Assembly (NCBI GenBank): GCA_902782595.1
Contig: CACZNW010000157.1
Coordinates: 1 to 15,045 of the forward strand
Reading direction: 5' to 3'
Source: an uncultured Methanobrevibacter sp.
Lineage (GTDB): Archaea > Methanobacteriota > Methanobacteria > Methanobacteriales > Methanobacteriaceae
Length of the DNA: 15,045 bases
How positions within the stretch are numbered: position 1 is the stretch's first letter; every line of letters starts with the position of its first letter. The position numbers were made by a program, and so were the translations under genes. Positions 5,942 to 13,980 of the stretch are shown here, in pieces. The notes under the pieces are model-generated. The model saw only the letters and a list, made by a program, of their open reading frames with translations. It searched no databases and was not told the DNA's origin.

Positions 5942-8728
5942 ATGAATTTCAAAAAGATAGTCATAGTCAGTATTTTCCTGCTTGCAATACTTGCCATAGG
6001 ATCGGCCGCTGCATGTGAAAATACTACAGATGATATAATTACCAATGAAAAAGGAACTGCTGTTGATGGGGAAAGTGATTTGATTAGTTCACCTGAAACA
6101 ACCACATTTAAAGATTTAAGCGACTTGATTTCACAATCCGAAAATCTCACCGTGCTGGAGCATAACTATACATTCAACCAGACAGCCGATGAAATATATT
6201 ACGGAGGTATTGAAATTGCAAGAGATGATTTAACCATTGACGGAGCCGGTCACAGTATTGACGGAGCCGGTCTTTCAAGAATGTTTAACATTGGTGGGAA
6301 AAATATTGTTTTGAAAAACATCAATTTCAAAAACGGTTTTTCAGATACCAACGGTGGAGCATTATACATTACCGGAAATGCAAGTAAAATAATTAACTGT
6401 ACATTCACCAGCAATCATGCAGATGTTGACGGTGGAGCAGTATACATCAAAGCACCAAATTCAGAAATAAAAGATTCAATATTTATCAACAACACTGCCA
6501 TCTACAACGGTGCGGCATTAATCAACAGTGAAAACGCAACTATAAGCGACTGTCTTTTCCAGAACAACCATGCAAACATCAGTGCCGGGGCGGTCGGATG
6601 GTCATATAAAAGAAACGGAACAATCATGAATTCCAGATTCATCAATAACTCCGCAGTCAATGAGGGTGGAGGGGCGATATTCTGGAACAGCGCCAGGGAC
6701 GGCAAGATTATAAACTCAACATTTAAGGACAACACTGCAAAACCTGACGGAGGAGCGATTTTCATTAAAAATGCCGTCAACTTCCAAATCAGCAATTCAA
6801 CATTTAAAAACAATACCGCAACTGAGAAAGGCGGAACAATATACTGGTATGATGGAAACGGTGCGATTACAGGTTCTGTATTCAATATGAATATTGCCGG
6901 TGAAGACGGAGGAGCAGTCTATTTTAGAGGAGAAAAGGGAATAATTAAAGATTCCAATTTTACAGACAATACTGCCTACTATAACGGTGCGGTATACATG
7001 AACAGTGTTGAAGGAACCGTGTATAACTGCATATTCACTGAAAACACTGCAACAAACAGTTCCGGAGCACTCGGATGGGTTAAAAAAGACAACGGAACAA
7101 TAGCTTATTGCAAGTTTATAAACAACGCCGCCCCACGGGGAGGAGCACTATACCTTAACAACGGAACAGAATTCCATATCCGAAACTCAATATTTGAAAA
7201 CAACACCGCCGATATTAACGGTGGAGCCGTCTTCTGGGACAGCGGAAACGAAGGAAGAATAATTGGCTGTTCATTTAAAAACAATACTGCAGGCAATTTT
7301 GGAGGAGCAATCTGCTGGAACAATACCCAAAACGGATACATATCCCACTGTCAATTCGATGAAAACGATGCGTTTGACGGAGGGTCAGTATATTTCAGAG
7401 GGTCAAACGGACTGATAACCTATTCCGATTTTACAAACAACAGTGCATACTATAATGGAGCTATATACTTTAACAGTCACTTTGGAGAAATCGATTACTG
7501 CTTATTTGAGAATAATACTGCAGCAAACAGTTCCGGAGCACTCGGATGGGTTAAAAAGGACAACGGTATTATAAACAACACAAAGTTCATAGGAAATAAA
7601 GCGATTGACGGCGGAGCAATATATGTTAATGAAGGAAATAACCTGACAATTGAAAATTCCGAATTCCTAAAAAACAGTGCATCCGACAAAGGAGGAGCAA
7701 TCTGCTGGGACAACGGTATTAACGGAGTGATTATTAACAGCTGCTTTGAAAACAACACAGCTGCTTCAGGCGGGGCAATACTCAACAACGGAACAATAAA
7801 TGTCAAACACATTACATTCAAGAACAACACCGCAACCGACGGGAACAGTGACATTGCTCTGGTCGGGAACGGAAGTGTGGGACACATTCCCGATTTGATA
7901 ATCAGCGTTAAAGACAATACATATGGAAGTACCGTTAAAATCACAGTTATGCCTGTTTATGACGGCAAGTCTGTTGATAACGGTGCCGTGTCAGTGTCAA
8001 TCGGCAATGATTACTACAATGCCACAGTAATCAACGGAACCGGAACGGTTGAGATTCCAAACCTGGATAGTGAAACCTATAACGTCAATATAAGCTATAC
8101 CGCAACTGATTCATACTACTGCAATTCCATGGAGGCATTTACTTTCACCGTTGACAGACAGACAGCCCATATTATCGCATCAGACAAATCCTATGTAATC
8201 AACTACGGTGGGAAATATTCCATTACCGTTAAAGACACCGAAGGTAGAGTACTTTCAGGAGTTGAAGTGACTTTCAAATTAAACGGTAAAAACATTGGAT
8301 TTGCAAAAACAGATGCCAACGGCATTGCAAGTTTTTCATTAACCGGCAACATGCTTAAGGCCAAAAAAGCAGGCAGCAAAAGCATGTTTATCAGATTAGA
8401 CAATGACAGATATCAGGGAAATAAAACCGTTAAGATAACCGTCAACAAGGAAAAAACAAAAATCACCGCCAAGGCAAAGACATTTAAAAAATCCAAAAAA
8501 TACACTGCCACCCTGAAAAACAGTAAAGGTAAAGCTGTTAAAAAGGTTAAGGTTATTTTAAAAGTCAAAGGCAAGACATATAAGGCAACCACAAACTCCA
8601 AAGGAAAAGTCACATTTAAATTAACCAAACTGACTAAAAAAGGCAAATACACTGCTAAAATTACATTTAAAGGTAATGCCTGCTATAAAGCCTCAACCAA
8701 AAAAGTAAAAATTACAGTAAAAGGATAG
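5942..8728 (+). CDS. Secreted adhesin-like protein: beta-helix repeats plus three Ig-like domains
   Basis: This 928-residue protein has a clear signal peptide (lysines, then a hydrophobic core, then GSAAAC). Residues about 40-640 form a right-handed parallel beta-helix of polymorphic membrane protein (Pmp)-like coils, with many NGGAVYF / I..C.F.NNTA repeats. Three super-repeats of about 157-159 residues start at residues 164, 323 and 480. Then come an Ig-like domain (about 650-740), a Big_1-type Ig domain (about 741-837; DTEGRVLSGVEVTFKLNG, TDANGIASFSL) and a C-terminal lysine-rich Ig-like domain (838-928) with 32 lysines and no acidic residue. There is no C-terminal membrane segment, so cell-wall retention probably comes from the basic domain. 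ATG 5942 is preferred to the in-frame TTG at 5924 because GTGA lies four bases upstream and the signal peptide then begins properly. Such proteins of Methanobrevibacter are thought to mediate adhesion; the target is unknown. Confidence 0.9.
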   Translation: MNFKKIVIVSIFLLAILAIGSAAACENTTDDIITNEKGTAVDGESDLISSPETTTFKDLSDLISQSENLTVLEHNYTFNQTADEIYYGGIEIARDDLTIDGAGHSIDGAGLSRMFNIGGKNIVLKNINFKNGFSDTNGGALYITGNASKIINCTFTSNHADVDGGAVYIKAPNSEIKDSIFINNTAIYNGAALINSENATISDCLFQNNHANISAGAVGWSYKRNGTIMNSRFINNSAVNEGGGAIFWNSARDGKIINSTFKDNTAKPDGGAIFIKNAVNFQISNSTFKNNTATEKGGTIYWYDGNGAITGSVFNMNIAGEDGGAVYFRGEKGIIKDSNFTDNTAYYNGAVYMNSVEGTVYNCIFTENTATNSSGALGWVKKDNGTIAYCKFINNAAPRGGALYLNNGTEFHIRNSIFENNTADINGGAVFWDSGNEGRIIGCSFKNNTAGNFGGAICWNNTQNGYISHCQFDENDAFDGGSVYFRGSNGLITYSDFTNNSAYYNGAIYFNSHFGEIDYCLFENNTAANSSGALGWVKKDNGIINNTKFIGNKAIDGGAIYVNEGNNLTIENSEFLKNSASDKGGAICWDNGINGVIINSCFENNTAASGGAILNNGTINVKHITFKNNTATDGNSDIALVGNGSVGHIPDLIISVKDNTYGSTVKITVMPVYDGKSVDNGAVSVSIGNDYYNATVINGTGTVEIPNLDSETYNVNISYTATDSYYCNSMEAFTFTVDRQTAHIIASDKSYVINYGGKYSITVKDTEGRVLSGVEVTFKLNGKNIGFAKTDANGIASFSLTGNMLKAKKAGSKSMFIRLDNDRYQGNKTVKITVNKEKTKITAKAKTFKKSKKYTATLKNSKGKAVKKVKVILKVKGKTYKATTNSKGKVTFKLTKLTKKGKYTAKITFKGNACYKASTKKVKITVKG
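6431..7850 (+). repeat. Three tandem super-repeats inside the adhesin gene
   Basis: Units begin at 6431, 6908 and 7379 (periods 477 and 471 bases), each opening with GGAVYI/GGAVYF/GGSVYF and ending before the next. Units 2 and 3 are closest. A 41-base block at 7055-7095 recurs at 7526-7566 with one mismatch and encodes NSSGALGWVKKDNG in both. Unit 1 has the diverged counterpart SAGAVGWSYKRNG. Confidence 0.75.
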
Positions 8729-8757
8729 GTCAAATCCTTTTATATTTTATTTTTTAA
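8718..8757 (+). terminator. Stop-overlapping hairpin terminator of the adhesin gene
   Basis: A 9-bp stem (8718-8726 with 8734-8742, 7-base loop) contains the final codons and the first base of the TAG stop, and is followed by a T-rich tract at 8743-8756. Confidence 0.6.
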
Positions 8758-8840
8758 TCAATACCGATTGGGAAAAATCAGAGCATCCCCTCATCAAAAC
8801 ATATTAAATTAAAGAAACCATACATAAAAATAAATGTTAT

Positions 8841-8895
8841 CCTAAAAAATAGTAAAATAATTATAGCTAAAATCAAAAATATGACAGCTATAATT
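8841..8895 (-). terminator. Stop-overlapping hairpin terminator of the htpX-trmI operon
   Basis: A perfect 10-bp stem (8886-8895 with 8859-8868, 17-base loop) spans the trmI stop codon. Read on the minus strand, it is followed by a T-rich stretch (ATTTTACTATTTTTT, 8844-8858). Confidence 0.5.
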
Positions 8896-9619
8896 TTCTT
8901 GCAAAAACCAGATATCCGCTGTGACCAACCATTCGGGTTTTCGGCCGAACACCCTGCGGCCTGACCTCAAGACCCCTTTCCAGAGTCTCAAATATTTCAA
9001 TGTCATAAAATCCGAGTTTTTTAGCTATGCGATAAGAAATTTCAGCCTGATCAATATACGGTGCATAAACAGCAAGCCAGCCCCCTACATTGAGAGAGTC
9101 CAGCACGTCCTCAAATATTTCAAACGGCTTTGGCAAATCTAGGAAAATCAGGTCAAGATTATCCTCATCGATACCCTGTTTGATGTCCTGATTTTTCACG
9201 TGAACATTTTCAATACCGAATTTGTCAATGTTTTTAGCTGCGACTTCAGCAAAGTCCTCCCTGATTTCATAGGTGAACACGTCACCGTCGGGACCGACAA
9301 CATTTCCAAAGTTAAGTGCTATGGCTCCGGCACCTGTTCCGGCATCGACCACACGTGATCCCGCACCCAAACCTGTGTGAGCCAGAACCTGACCGATGTC
9401 CTTTTTTATAAGGATTGAACATCGCCTGTCCATGACATCAATAAAGTCGTTGATGTTGGGTTTCACAATCTTGAATGAATGGTCCAGATGGCTTTTAACT
9501 TCATCGCCAATTTTCGCATTGTCCAACACTTCAGCTTTAATAATTCCCAAATCACTTTGAAATTCTTCGCCGGGCTTTAGAACATATTTTTTTCCGCGTT
9601 TATCCAAAATCATCTTCAT
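8888..9619 (-). CDS. trmI: tRNA (adenine-N1)-methyltransferase, TrmI family
   Basis: This 243-residue Rossmann-fold enzyme transfers a methyl group from S-adenosylmethionine to N1 of adenine in the T-loop of tRNA (position 58, and 57 in archaeal members). The small N-terminal beta domain (residues 1-60) is followed by the SAM-binding motif VVDAGTGAGA (90-99), an acidic residue after the second strand (TYEIRE, Glu118), NQDI near 143-146, and the family motif DLIFLDLPKP (156-165). An RPQGVRPKTRMVGHSGYL stretch near the C-terminus also fits TrmI. It starts 12 bases after the htpX stop, with a GGGTG ribosome binding site overlapping that stop, so the two are co-transcribed. A second ATG lies two codons in, but the first is better placed. 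Archaeal and bacterial TrmI form homotetramers; that is family knowledge and is not visible here. Confidence 0.93.
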   Translation of the reverse strand: MKMILDKRGKKYVLKPGEEFQSDLGIIKAEVLDNAKIGDEVKSHLDHSFKIVKPNINDFIDVMDRRCSILIKKDIGQVLAHTGLGAGSRVVDAGTGAGAIALNFGNVVGPDGDVFTYEIREDFAEVAAKNIDKFGIENVHVKNQDIKQGIDEDNLDLIFLDLPKPFEIFEDVLDSLNVGGWLAVYAPYIDQAEISYRIAKKLGFYDIEIFETLERGLEVRPQGVRPKTRMVGHSGYLVFARKL

Positions 9620-9631
9620 AAGAAATACACC

Positions 9632-10591
9632 CTAGTTTTCCAGTTGTGCCAGTCTTTTCACTCTTTTAAGGGAATCCGGATGTGTGGAGAATATTTCCAT
9701 AAGTCCGTTCTTCCTTGAAATCTTAACGTCTGAATTTGCAAGCCTTCTTAACTCTTCATCTGATATTTTTCCGTCACCGTCAAAGTCTATTTGCCTGAAA
9801 TCTGTGACGTCATGTTTTGCATTGTTAACGTCGTTTACAAAAAATGCCCTGTTGACATTTACCTCATCGATTGTTTCTTTGGAGCATCTTGCAGCTCCGT
9901 AGGACAGTTTATAAAGTGCAGATACAAGTGCCGCCGGACGGTTACCGTATTCCACACTTGCTTCATCGGCATAGTACTCACGGGTTCGGGATATGAACAG
10001 TACGAGCAGCTGACCTATCAGGTAAAACAGATAACCTAAAATTCCAATTATAACTCCTCCACCATTTCTGCTATCTCCAGAAAATATGAAGGACAATGCA
10101 ATGTAATAACAAATCATTGGAATAACACTTACAGCGGCGGTTACAATCATGTCATTATGCTTGATGTGACCCATTTCATGACCAAGTACTGCCCTTAATT
10201 CATCACGGTCAAGCAGTCCTAAAATCGGACGTGTAATTGCAATATGGCCGCTTCTGCTTGATCTGCCATATGCAAAGGCATTGGGAATGTTAATTTCTGA
10301 CAGTCCGATTTCCGGTTTCGGAACTCCGGCAGTATCAGCCAGTTCCTGAACCATCTGATGAATATGGGGAGCTTCTGCTTCTGATAATGGCCTTACATTC
10401 ATTGACCGTTTGACAATTGATGGTCCAAACCAATACTGTAAAAATACAATGATTAAACTTACCCCCATAAAGAAATGCCAGCTGCTTATTCCCAGATATA
10501 TTCCAACAAACATTATAAGGAAATAAACAATTGAAAACATCAATATGGAAGTTATTATCATTCTTAATCTGAGTTTCCATGTGCCTTTCAT
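9632..10591 (-). CDS. htpX: HtpX-like M48 membrane zinc metalloprotease with an EF-hand loop
   Basis: HtpX proteases degrade damaged or misfolded membrane proteins. This 319-residue protein has two N-terminal membrane segments (about 11-35 and 38-55) and two after the active site (about 150-171 and 178-201). The zinc-binding HEMGH motif is at 138-142, and the third zinc ligand is probably Glu205 in RTREYYAD. The C-terminal THPDSLKR (303-310) matches the conserved HP motif. Between them (about 250-300) is an insert with a textbook EF-hand loop, DFDGDGKISDEE (residues 269-280), which should bind calcium; the well-known bacterial HtpX lacks it, as far as I recall. GGTGT lies before the ATG. It heads the htpX-trmI operon and is divergent from rfcS. 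The protease assignment is firm; calcium control is inferred. Confidence 0.93.
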   Translation of the reverse strand: MKGTWKLRLRMIITSILMFSIVYFLIMFVGIYLGISSWHFFMGVSLIIVFLQYWFGPSIVKRSMNVRPLSEAEAPHIHQMVQELADTAGVPKPEIGLSEINIPNAFAYGRSSRSGHIAITRPILGLLDRDELRAVLGHEMGHIKHNDMIVTAAVSVIPMICYYIALSFIFSGDSRNGGGVIIGILGYLFYLIGQLLVLFISRTREYYADEASVEYGNRPAALVSALYKLSYGAARCSKETIDEVNVNRAFFVNDVNNAKHDVTDFRQIDFDGDGKISDEELRRLANSDVKISRKNGLMEIFSTHPDSLKRVKRLAQLEN

Positions 10592-10715
10592 TTTTTACAC
10601 CTTTTTGATTTTAAAATTCTCACATTAAATATATTTCATATTATATAAAAAGTTAAGCAAAAAATAATTAATACTACCTACTACATACATTTTACTATAA
10701 TAAAATGGTGATTAA
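10592..10715. promoter_or_regulatory. Divergent htpX / rfcS promoter region
   Basis: A single AT-rich core, TTATATAAAA at 10641-10650, reads as a TATA box on either strand. On the minus strand it predicts an htpX start near 10617-10620. On the plus strand it predicts an rfcS start near 10670-10680. A second weaker plus-strand candidate is ACTATAATAAAA at about 10694-10705. GGTGT at 10597-10601 (minus) serves htpX. GGTGA at 10707-10711 serves rfcS. Confidence 0.5.
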
Positions 10716-11663
10716 ATGAGCGGACCATGGGTAGAGAAATATAGACCACAAAAATTAGAAGACATTGTAGGACAAAAACAAATTGTTACAAGACTTGAAA
10801 AATATGTAGGCGAAAGCAGCATGCCCAACCTGATGTTTACAGGTCCTGCAGGTGTCGGTAAAACAACCACAGCACTGGCACTTGTAAAATCCATGCTGGG
10901 AGAATACTGGAGGCAGAACTTTCTAGAACTGAATGCTTCAGATGCAAGGGGAATTGAAACAGTAAGGAATAACATTAAAAATTTCTGCCGTCTGAAACCT
11001 GTCGGAGCTCCGTTTAGAATTGTTTTCCTTGACGAAGTCGACAACATGACAAAAGACGCACAGCATGCACTTCGCCGTGAAATGGAAATGTATACTAAAA
11101 CCGCCTCATTTATACTTTCATGTAATTACTCATCAAAAATAATAGACCCTATTCAATCCAGATGTGCAATATTCAGATTCGCTCCAATAAAAGGAGAAGA
11201 AATCAAACAGCGTCTGGAATTCATATGTGAAAATGAAGGATTTGAATTCAGTGATGAAGGTCTTAACGCCATCGTTTATTTTGCTGAAGGAGACATGAGA
11301 AAAGCAGTCAACGTTTTACAGGCCGCAGCTTCAGAAGGAGAAGTAATATCAGAAGATTCTGTTTATGAAGTGGTATCCAAGGCAAAACCGCAGGATATCG
11401 GAAACATGATAAACAAGGCACTGATGGGAGACTTCATGGGTGCACGCAACATATTAAGGGATACAATGGTGCTTCAGGGAACAAGCGGAGAGGATATGGT
11501 AACCCAAATTTATCAGGATGTTTCCAAGCGTGTAATCGAAGGAAAAATGGATGCGAGTATCTATATGGATCTGATTGAGGCAATTGCCGAATGTGACTTT
11601 AGAATAAGGGAAGGGGCAAATCCAAGAATACAGCTTGAAGCATTACTCACACAATTCTTATAA
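10716..11663 (+). CDS. rfcS: Replication factor C small subunit
   Basis: The RFC clamp loader uses ATP to open the PCNA ring and place it on primer-template DNA. In archaea one large and four small subunits form the pentamer. This 315-residue AAA+ protein has the N-terminal PWVEKYRP box (4-11), Walker A GPAGVGKTT (43-51), Walker B FLDEVD (104-109), a sensor 1 region SFILSCNYSSKI, and the SRC motif with its trans-acting arginine finger (148-150). The GDMRKAVN sensor 2 region and a helical collar domain follow. Length and motifs match the family closely. The ATG has GGTGA four bases upstream. The stop is nine bases before rfcL, so the two subunits are made from one transcript. Confidence 0.98.
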   Translation: MSGPWVEKYRPQKLEDIVGQKQIVTRLEKYVGESSMPNLMFTGPAGVGKTTTALALVKSMLGEYWRQNFLELNASDARGIETVRNNIKNFCRLKPVGAPFRIVFLDEVDNMTKDAQHALRREMEMYTKTASFILSCNYSSKIIDPIQSRCAIFRFAPIKGEEIKQRLEFICENEGFEFSDEGLNAIVYFAEGDMRKAVNVLQAAASEGEVISEDSVYEVVSKAKPQDIGNMINKALMGDFMGARNILRDTMVLQGTSGEDMVTQIYQDVSKRVIEGKMDASIYMDLIEAIAECDFRIREGANPRIQLEALLTQFL

Positions 11664-11672
11664 GGTATAAAA

Positions 11673-13151
11673 ATGTTATGGACCGACAAATACCGACCGC
11701 AGGAATTATCAGATGTTGTCGGTAATAAAAAGGAAATAAAAATAATCACCGATTGGGTTGGCGAATGGAAAAAAGGAAACCCACAGATTCCCCTGCTTTT
11801 GGTAGGACCTCCGGGAATCGGAAAAACCACACTGGCTTTAATCATAGCAAAGGAATTTTCAGAATCAATTGAACTGAATGCAAGTGATAAACGGTCACAG
11901 GATGTAATAAAAAGCACAATCGGAGAATCATCATCTTCAAGATCACTGTTCGGAGACGAATATAAACTAATCATCCTTGATGAAGTTGACGGAATTCACG
12001 GAAGCAATGACCGTGGAGGAGTAAAAGAAATCGGAAACATAATTAAAACCTCCCATCACCCGATGATTCTGATTGCCAATGACTTCTACTCCAAAAGACT
12101 GCAATCAATCAAACCGAAATGTCAGGTCATAAAGATGAAAAAATCCCGCTGGAATTCCATATCCGCGCTGCTTAGAAAAATAGCTCAGTCAGAAGGAATT
12201 GAAGCGGACCCTGCTGCCCTTAAAGAAATTGCAGTTAAATCACAGGGAGATGTGCGTTCAGCAATAAACACCCTTCAGGCACTTGCCGACACCGATAAAA
12301 AGTTGGAGGTAAGTGACGTAAAAGACATGAAAATAAAGGACACACGTTCCGACATATTCAATGCAATAACCGGTGTTTTAAAAAGCAAAACCCCTGCACA
12401 TGTAAAGGAAGCCCTGTGGGTTGAGGAAGACCCTACACTTGTGATGGAATACATTGCAGAAAACATCCCAAGGGAATACAAGAAAAAAGATGAAATCAAA
12501 AAGGCATATGAATACATTGCAAAAGCAGACTTGTACTTCGGAAGGGCACAGAACAGCAGAAACTACGGTTACTGGAAATATGCAACCGATTTTATGGGAA
12601 TAGGAGTGAGCAGCTCAAAGCATGAAACCTATAAGAAATTCACAAAAATCCAGACTCCAACAATATTTACAACAATGAGCCGCAACCGTGGGAAAAGAAA
12701 CTTAAGAGATGGAATTGCTGAGAAGATGTCAGATAAAATGCACATATCCCATACGATTGCAATTTCAATGTTTCCATACCTGGAAATAATGTTTCAAAAC
12801 GATGAACTTGCATGGGAAATAGCTGACTATCTGGATCTTGATAAAGATGAAATAAAACGGTTCAGGAAAAGACAGATTCCTAAAAAAGTTGTAAACAAAA
12901 TGGAAAAGCAAAAAGCTCAAATGAGAGTTGAAGAACGTGACAGGCGTGCTGAAGAGCTTAAAAATATGATGAATATTGTTCCTGAAGTTGAAGAACAGCA
13001 AGATGATGACGAACTGCCGTTTGAAATTCCGGGCATTAATGAAAACCCTACCGAGGATGCTGTTGAAGAACCCGAAATTGAAGAAGAAAAAGTTGAAGAA
13101 AAAAAAGATAAAAAGAAAACAGATACACAGACAACACTCTTCAGTTTCTGA
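11673..13151 (+). CDS. rfcL: Replication factor C large subunit
   Basis: This is the large subunit of the clamp loader, 492 residues. It has the N-terminal WTDKYRP box, Walker A GPPGIGKTT (45-53), Walker B LDEVD (102-106) and GDVRSAINTLQ in the sensor 2 region. The usual small-subunit SRC arginine finger is replaced by KPKC, as expected for the large subunit, which sits at the end of the ring. A collar domain is followed by a charged, probably disordered linker rich in Glu and Lys (about 430-485). The protein ends in QTTLFSF (486-492), a PCNA-interacting (PIP) box at the very C-terminus. The ATG has only a weak upstream GGT, so translation may depend partly on coupling with rfcS. Family and pairing are certain. 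Confidence 0.97.
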   Translation: MLWTDKYRPQELSDVVGNKKEIKIITDWVGEWKKGNPQIPLLLVGPPGIGKTTLALIIAKEFSESIELNASDKRSQDVIKSTIGESSSSRSLFGDEYKLIILDEVDGIHGSNDRGGVKEIGNIIKTSHHPMILIANDFYSKRLQSIKPKCQVIKMKKSRWNSISALLRKIAQSEGIEADPAALKEIAVKSQGDVRSAINTLQALADTDKKLEVSDVKDMKIKDTRSDIFNAITGVLKSKTPAHVKEALWVEEDPTLVMEYIAENIPREYKKKDEIKKAYEYIAKADLYFGRAQNSRNYGYWKYATDFMGIGVSSSKHETYKKFTKIQTPTIFTTMSRNRGKRNLRDGIAEKMSDKMHISHTIAISMFPYLEIMFQNDELAWEIADYLDLDKDEIKRFRKRQIPKKVVNKMEKQKAQMRVEERDRRAEELKNMMNIVPEVEEQQDDDELPFEIPGINENPTEDAVEEPEIEEEKVEEKKDKKKTDTQTTLFSF

Positions 13152-13196
13152 TTTTAACTGCTTTCAATTTGTAATTTAACTAGTTTAAATCAATAA

Positions 13197-13227
13197 TTAC
13201 ATCGAAGTGTGAAATTCAGCGATGTAA
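13197..13227. other. Hairpin downstream of rfcL
   Basis: An 8-bp perfect stem (13197-13204 with 13220-13227) lies 45 bases after the rfcL stop. No T tract follows it on the plus strand, so a terminator role is uncertain; it could be an RNA 3'-end stabiliser or a protein site. The T-rich stretch right after the rfcL stop (13152-13177) may itself be the terminator. Confidence 0.3.
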
Positions 13228-13238
13228 AATATCATGCG

Positions 13239-13283
13239 AAAAAAAATAGAAACCCCTGCAGAATACAAAAACAAGACTGCAGG
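13239..13283 (-). terminator. Hairpin and T8 terminator of the aroE operon
   Basis: A GC-rich 7-bp stem (13255-13261 with 13277-13283) lies five bases past the stop of the unrecognised gene. On the minus strand it is followed by GGTTTCTA and eight T residues, a classic terminator arrangement. Confidence 0.65.
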
Positions 13284-13288
13284 TAAGA

Positions 13289-13978
13289 TTACAATCTAGA
13301 AACAGATTTTTCCCGAATAAATTCGGCGGCACTTACAACATTATCCCTGTATTGGGGAGCAACATCATCTAAAAATTCGGAAAATGAATTTGCAAGTTCA
13401 TCTTTATTTTCAGCCTCAACCGGCTCCCGGCCATCCATTTCCAAAAATGAATTAATCCATTCAAGAGAAACATTGGCTAAAGGATAGATTTCATTTTCCC
13501 TTTTAACAAATTTCAAACCCTCACCCTTAAAAATACCTTCGAAAATATTGTTTACCCGGTCATCCAAAATCAGGGGATTGACAATCAAATCATAATCTCC
13601 ATTAAAAACCAGTTCCACACCATATTTTCTGGTATAGGGTTCCATTAAAAGCCAGACGAGATAATTATCTTCAGGCATCAGTATCCTGGAGTTCGGTTTG
13701 GCCTCAAGGGCTAGATGCTTTGATGATTTTGCGCAGATTTTCTGGAATAATTTATTTCTTATGACTTCAATTTCAGGATATTTCCTTTTAAAGGTGGCCT
13801 CCCTTGTTCTTGAAAACTTTGAAAATCTCAGATTGTTGATATATATTTTATTGCTAGTATATGAAATAAAACGGGTGTCCACACCGATTATCTTTAAGTA
13901 TTTTAAAACATCCCTTTTGGATGAACCCAGTTCCTCCTCATCACGTGCAAATCCTGAAATGTCAAATATCAAATCCAT
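13289..13978 (-). CDS. Conserved-looking hypothetical protein co-transcribed with aroE
   Basis: I do not recognise this 229-residue protein. It looks soluble: there is no signal peptide or membrane segment. The N-terminus MDLIFDISGFARDEEELGSS is followed by DVLKYLKIIGVDTRFISYTS. A basic stretch (about 50-85) comes next, then an alternating alpha/beta-like part (SRILMPEDNYLVWLLMEPY, YGVELVFNGDYDLIVNPLIL). The C-terminus is acidic and helical (ENKDELANSFSEFLDDVAPQ onward), and no catalytic motif is obvious. The ATG is two bases after the aroE stop, with GGAAGGAT inside the end of aroE as ribosome binding site, so translation is probably coupled. The context suggests, but does not show, a link to shikimate-pathway or general housekeeping metabolism. 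It is followed by a strong terminator, so the operon ends here. Base use matches its neighbours, so there is no sign of transfer. Confidence 0.85.
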   Translation of the reverse strand: MDLIFDISGFARDEEELGSSKRDVLKYLKIIGVDTRFISYTSNKIYINNLRFSKFSRTREATFKRKYPEIEVIRNKLFQKICAKSSKHLALEAKPNSRILMPEDNYLVWLLMEPYTRKYGVELVFNGDYDLIVNPLILDDRVNNIFEGIFKGEGLKFVKRENEIYPLANVSLEWINSFLEMDGREPVEAENKDELANSFSEFLDDVAPQYRDNVVSAAEFIREKSVSRL

Positions 13979-13980
13979 AG

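Noticed and set aside
6431..7850. Regular repeats that might be a CRISPR array
   Set aside because: The repeats are in frame within a secreted protein, have variable spacing and only partial identity, and lack short unique spacers between identical palindromic repeats.
7495..7944. 149-residue minus-strand ORF inside the adhesin gene
   Set aside because: It is the antisense of the repeated beta-helix coils; its repeated IAPP-type stretches simply mirror the GGAI repeats on the other strand.
12976..13179. 67-residue lysine-rich plus-strand ORF overlapping the end of rfcL
   Set aside because: It is an alternate frame of the Glu/Lys-rich linker of rfcL; its composition follows from the A-rich DNA, and it has no binding site of its own.
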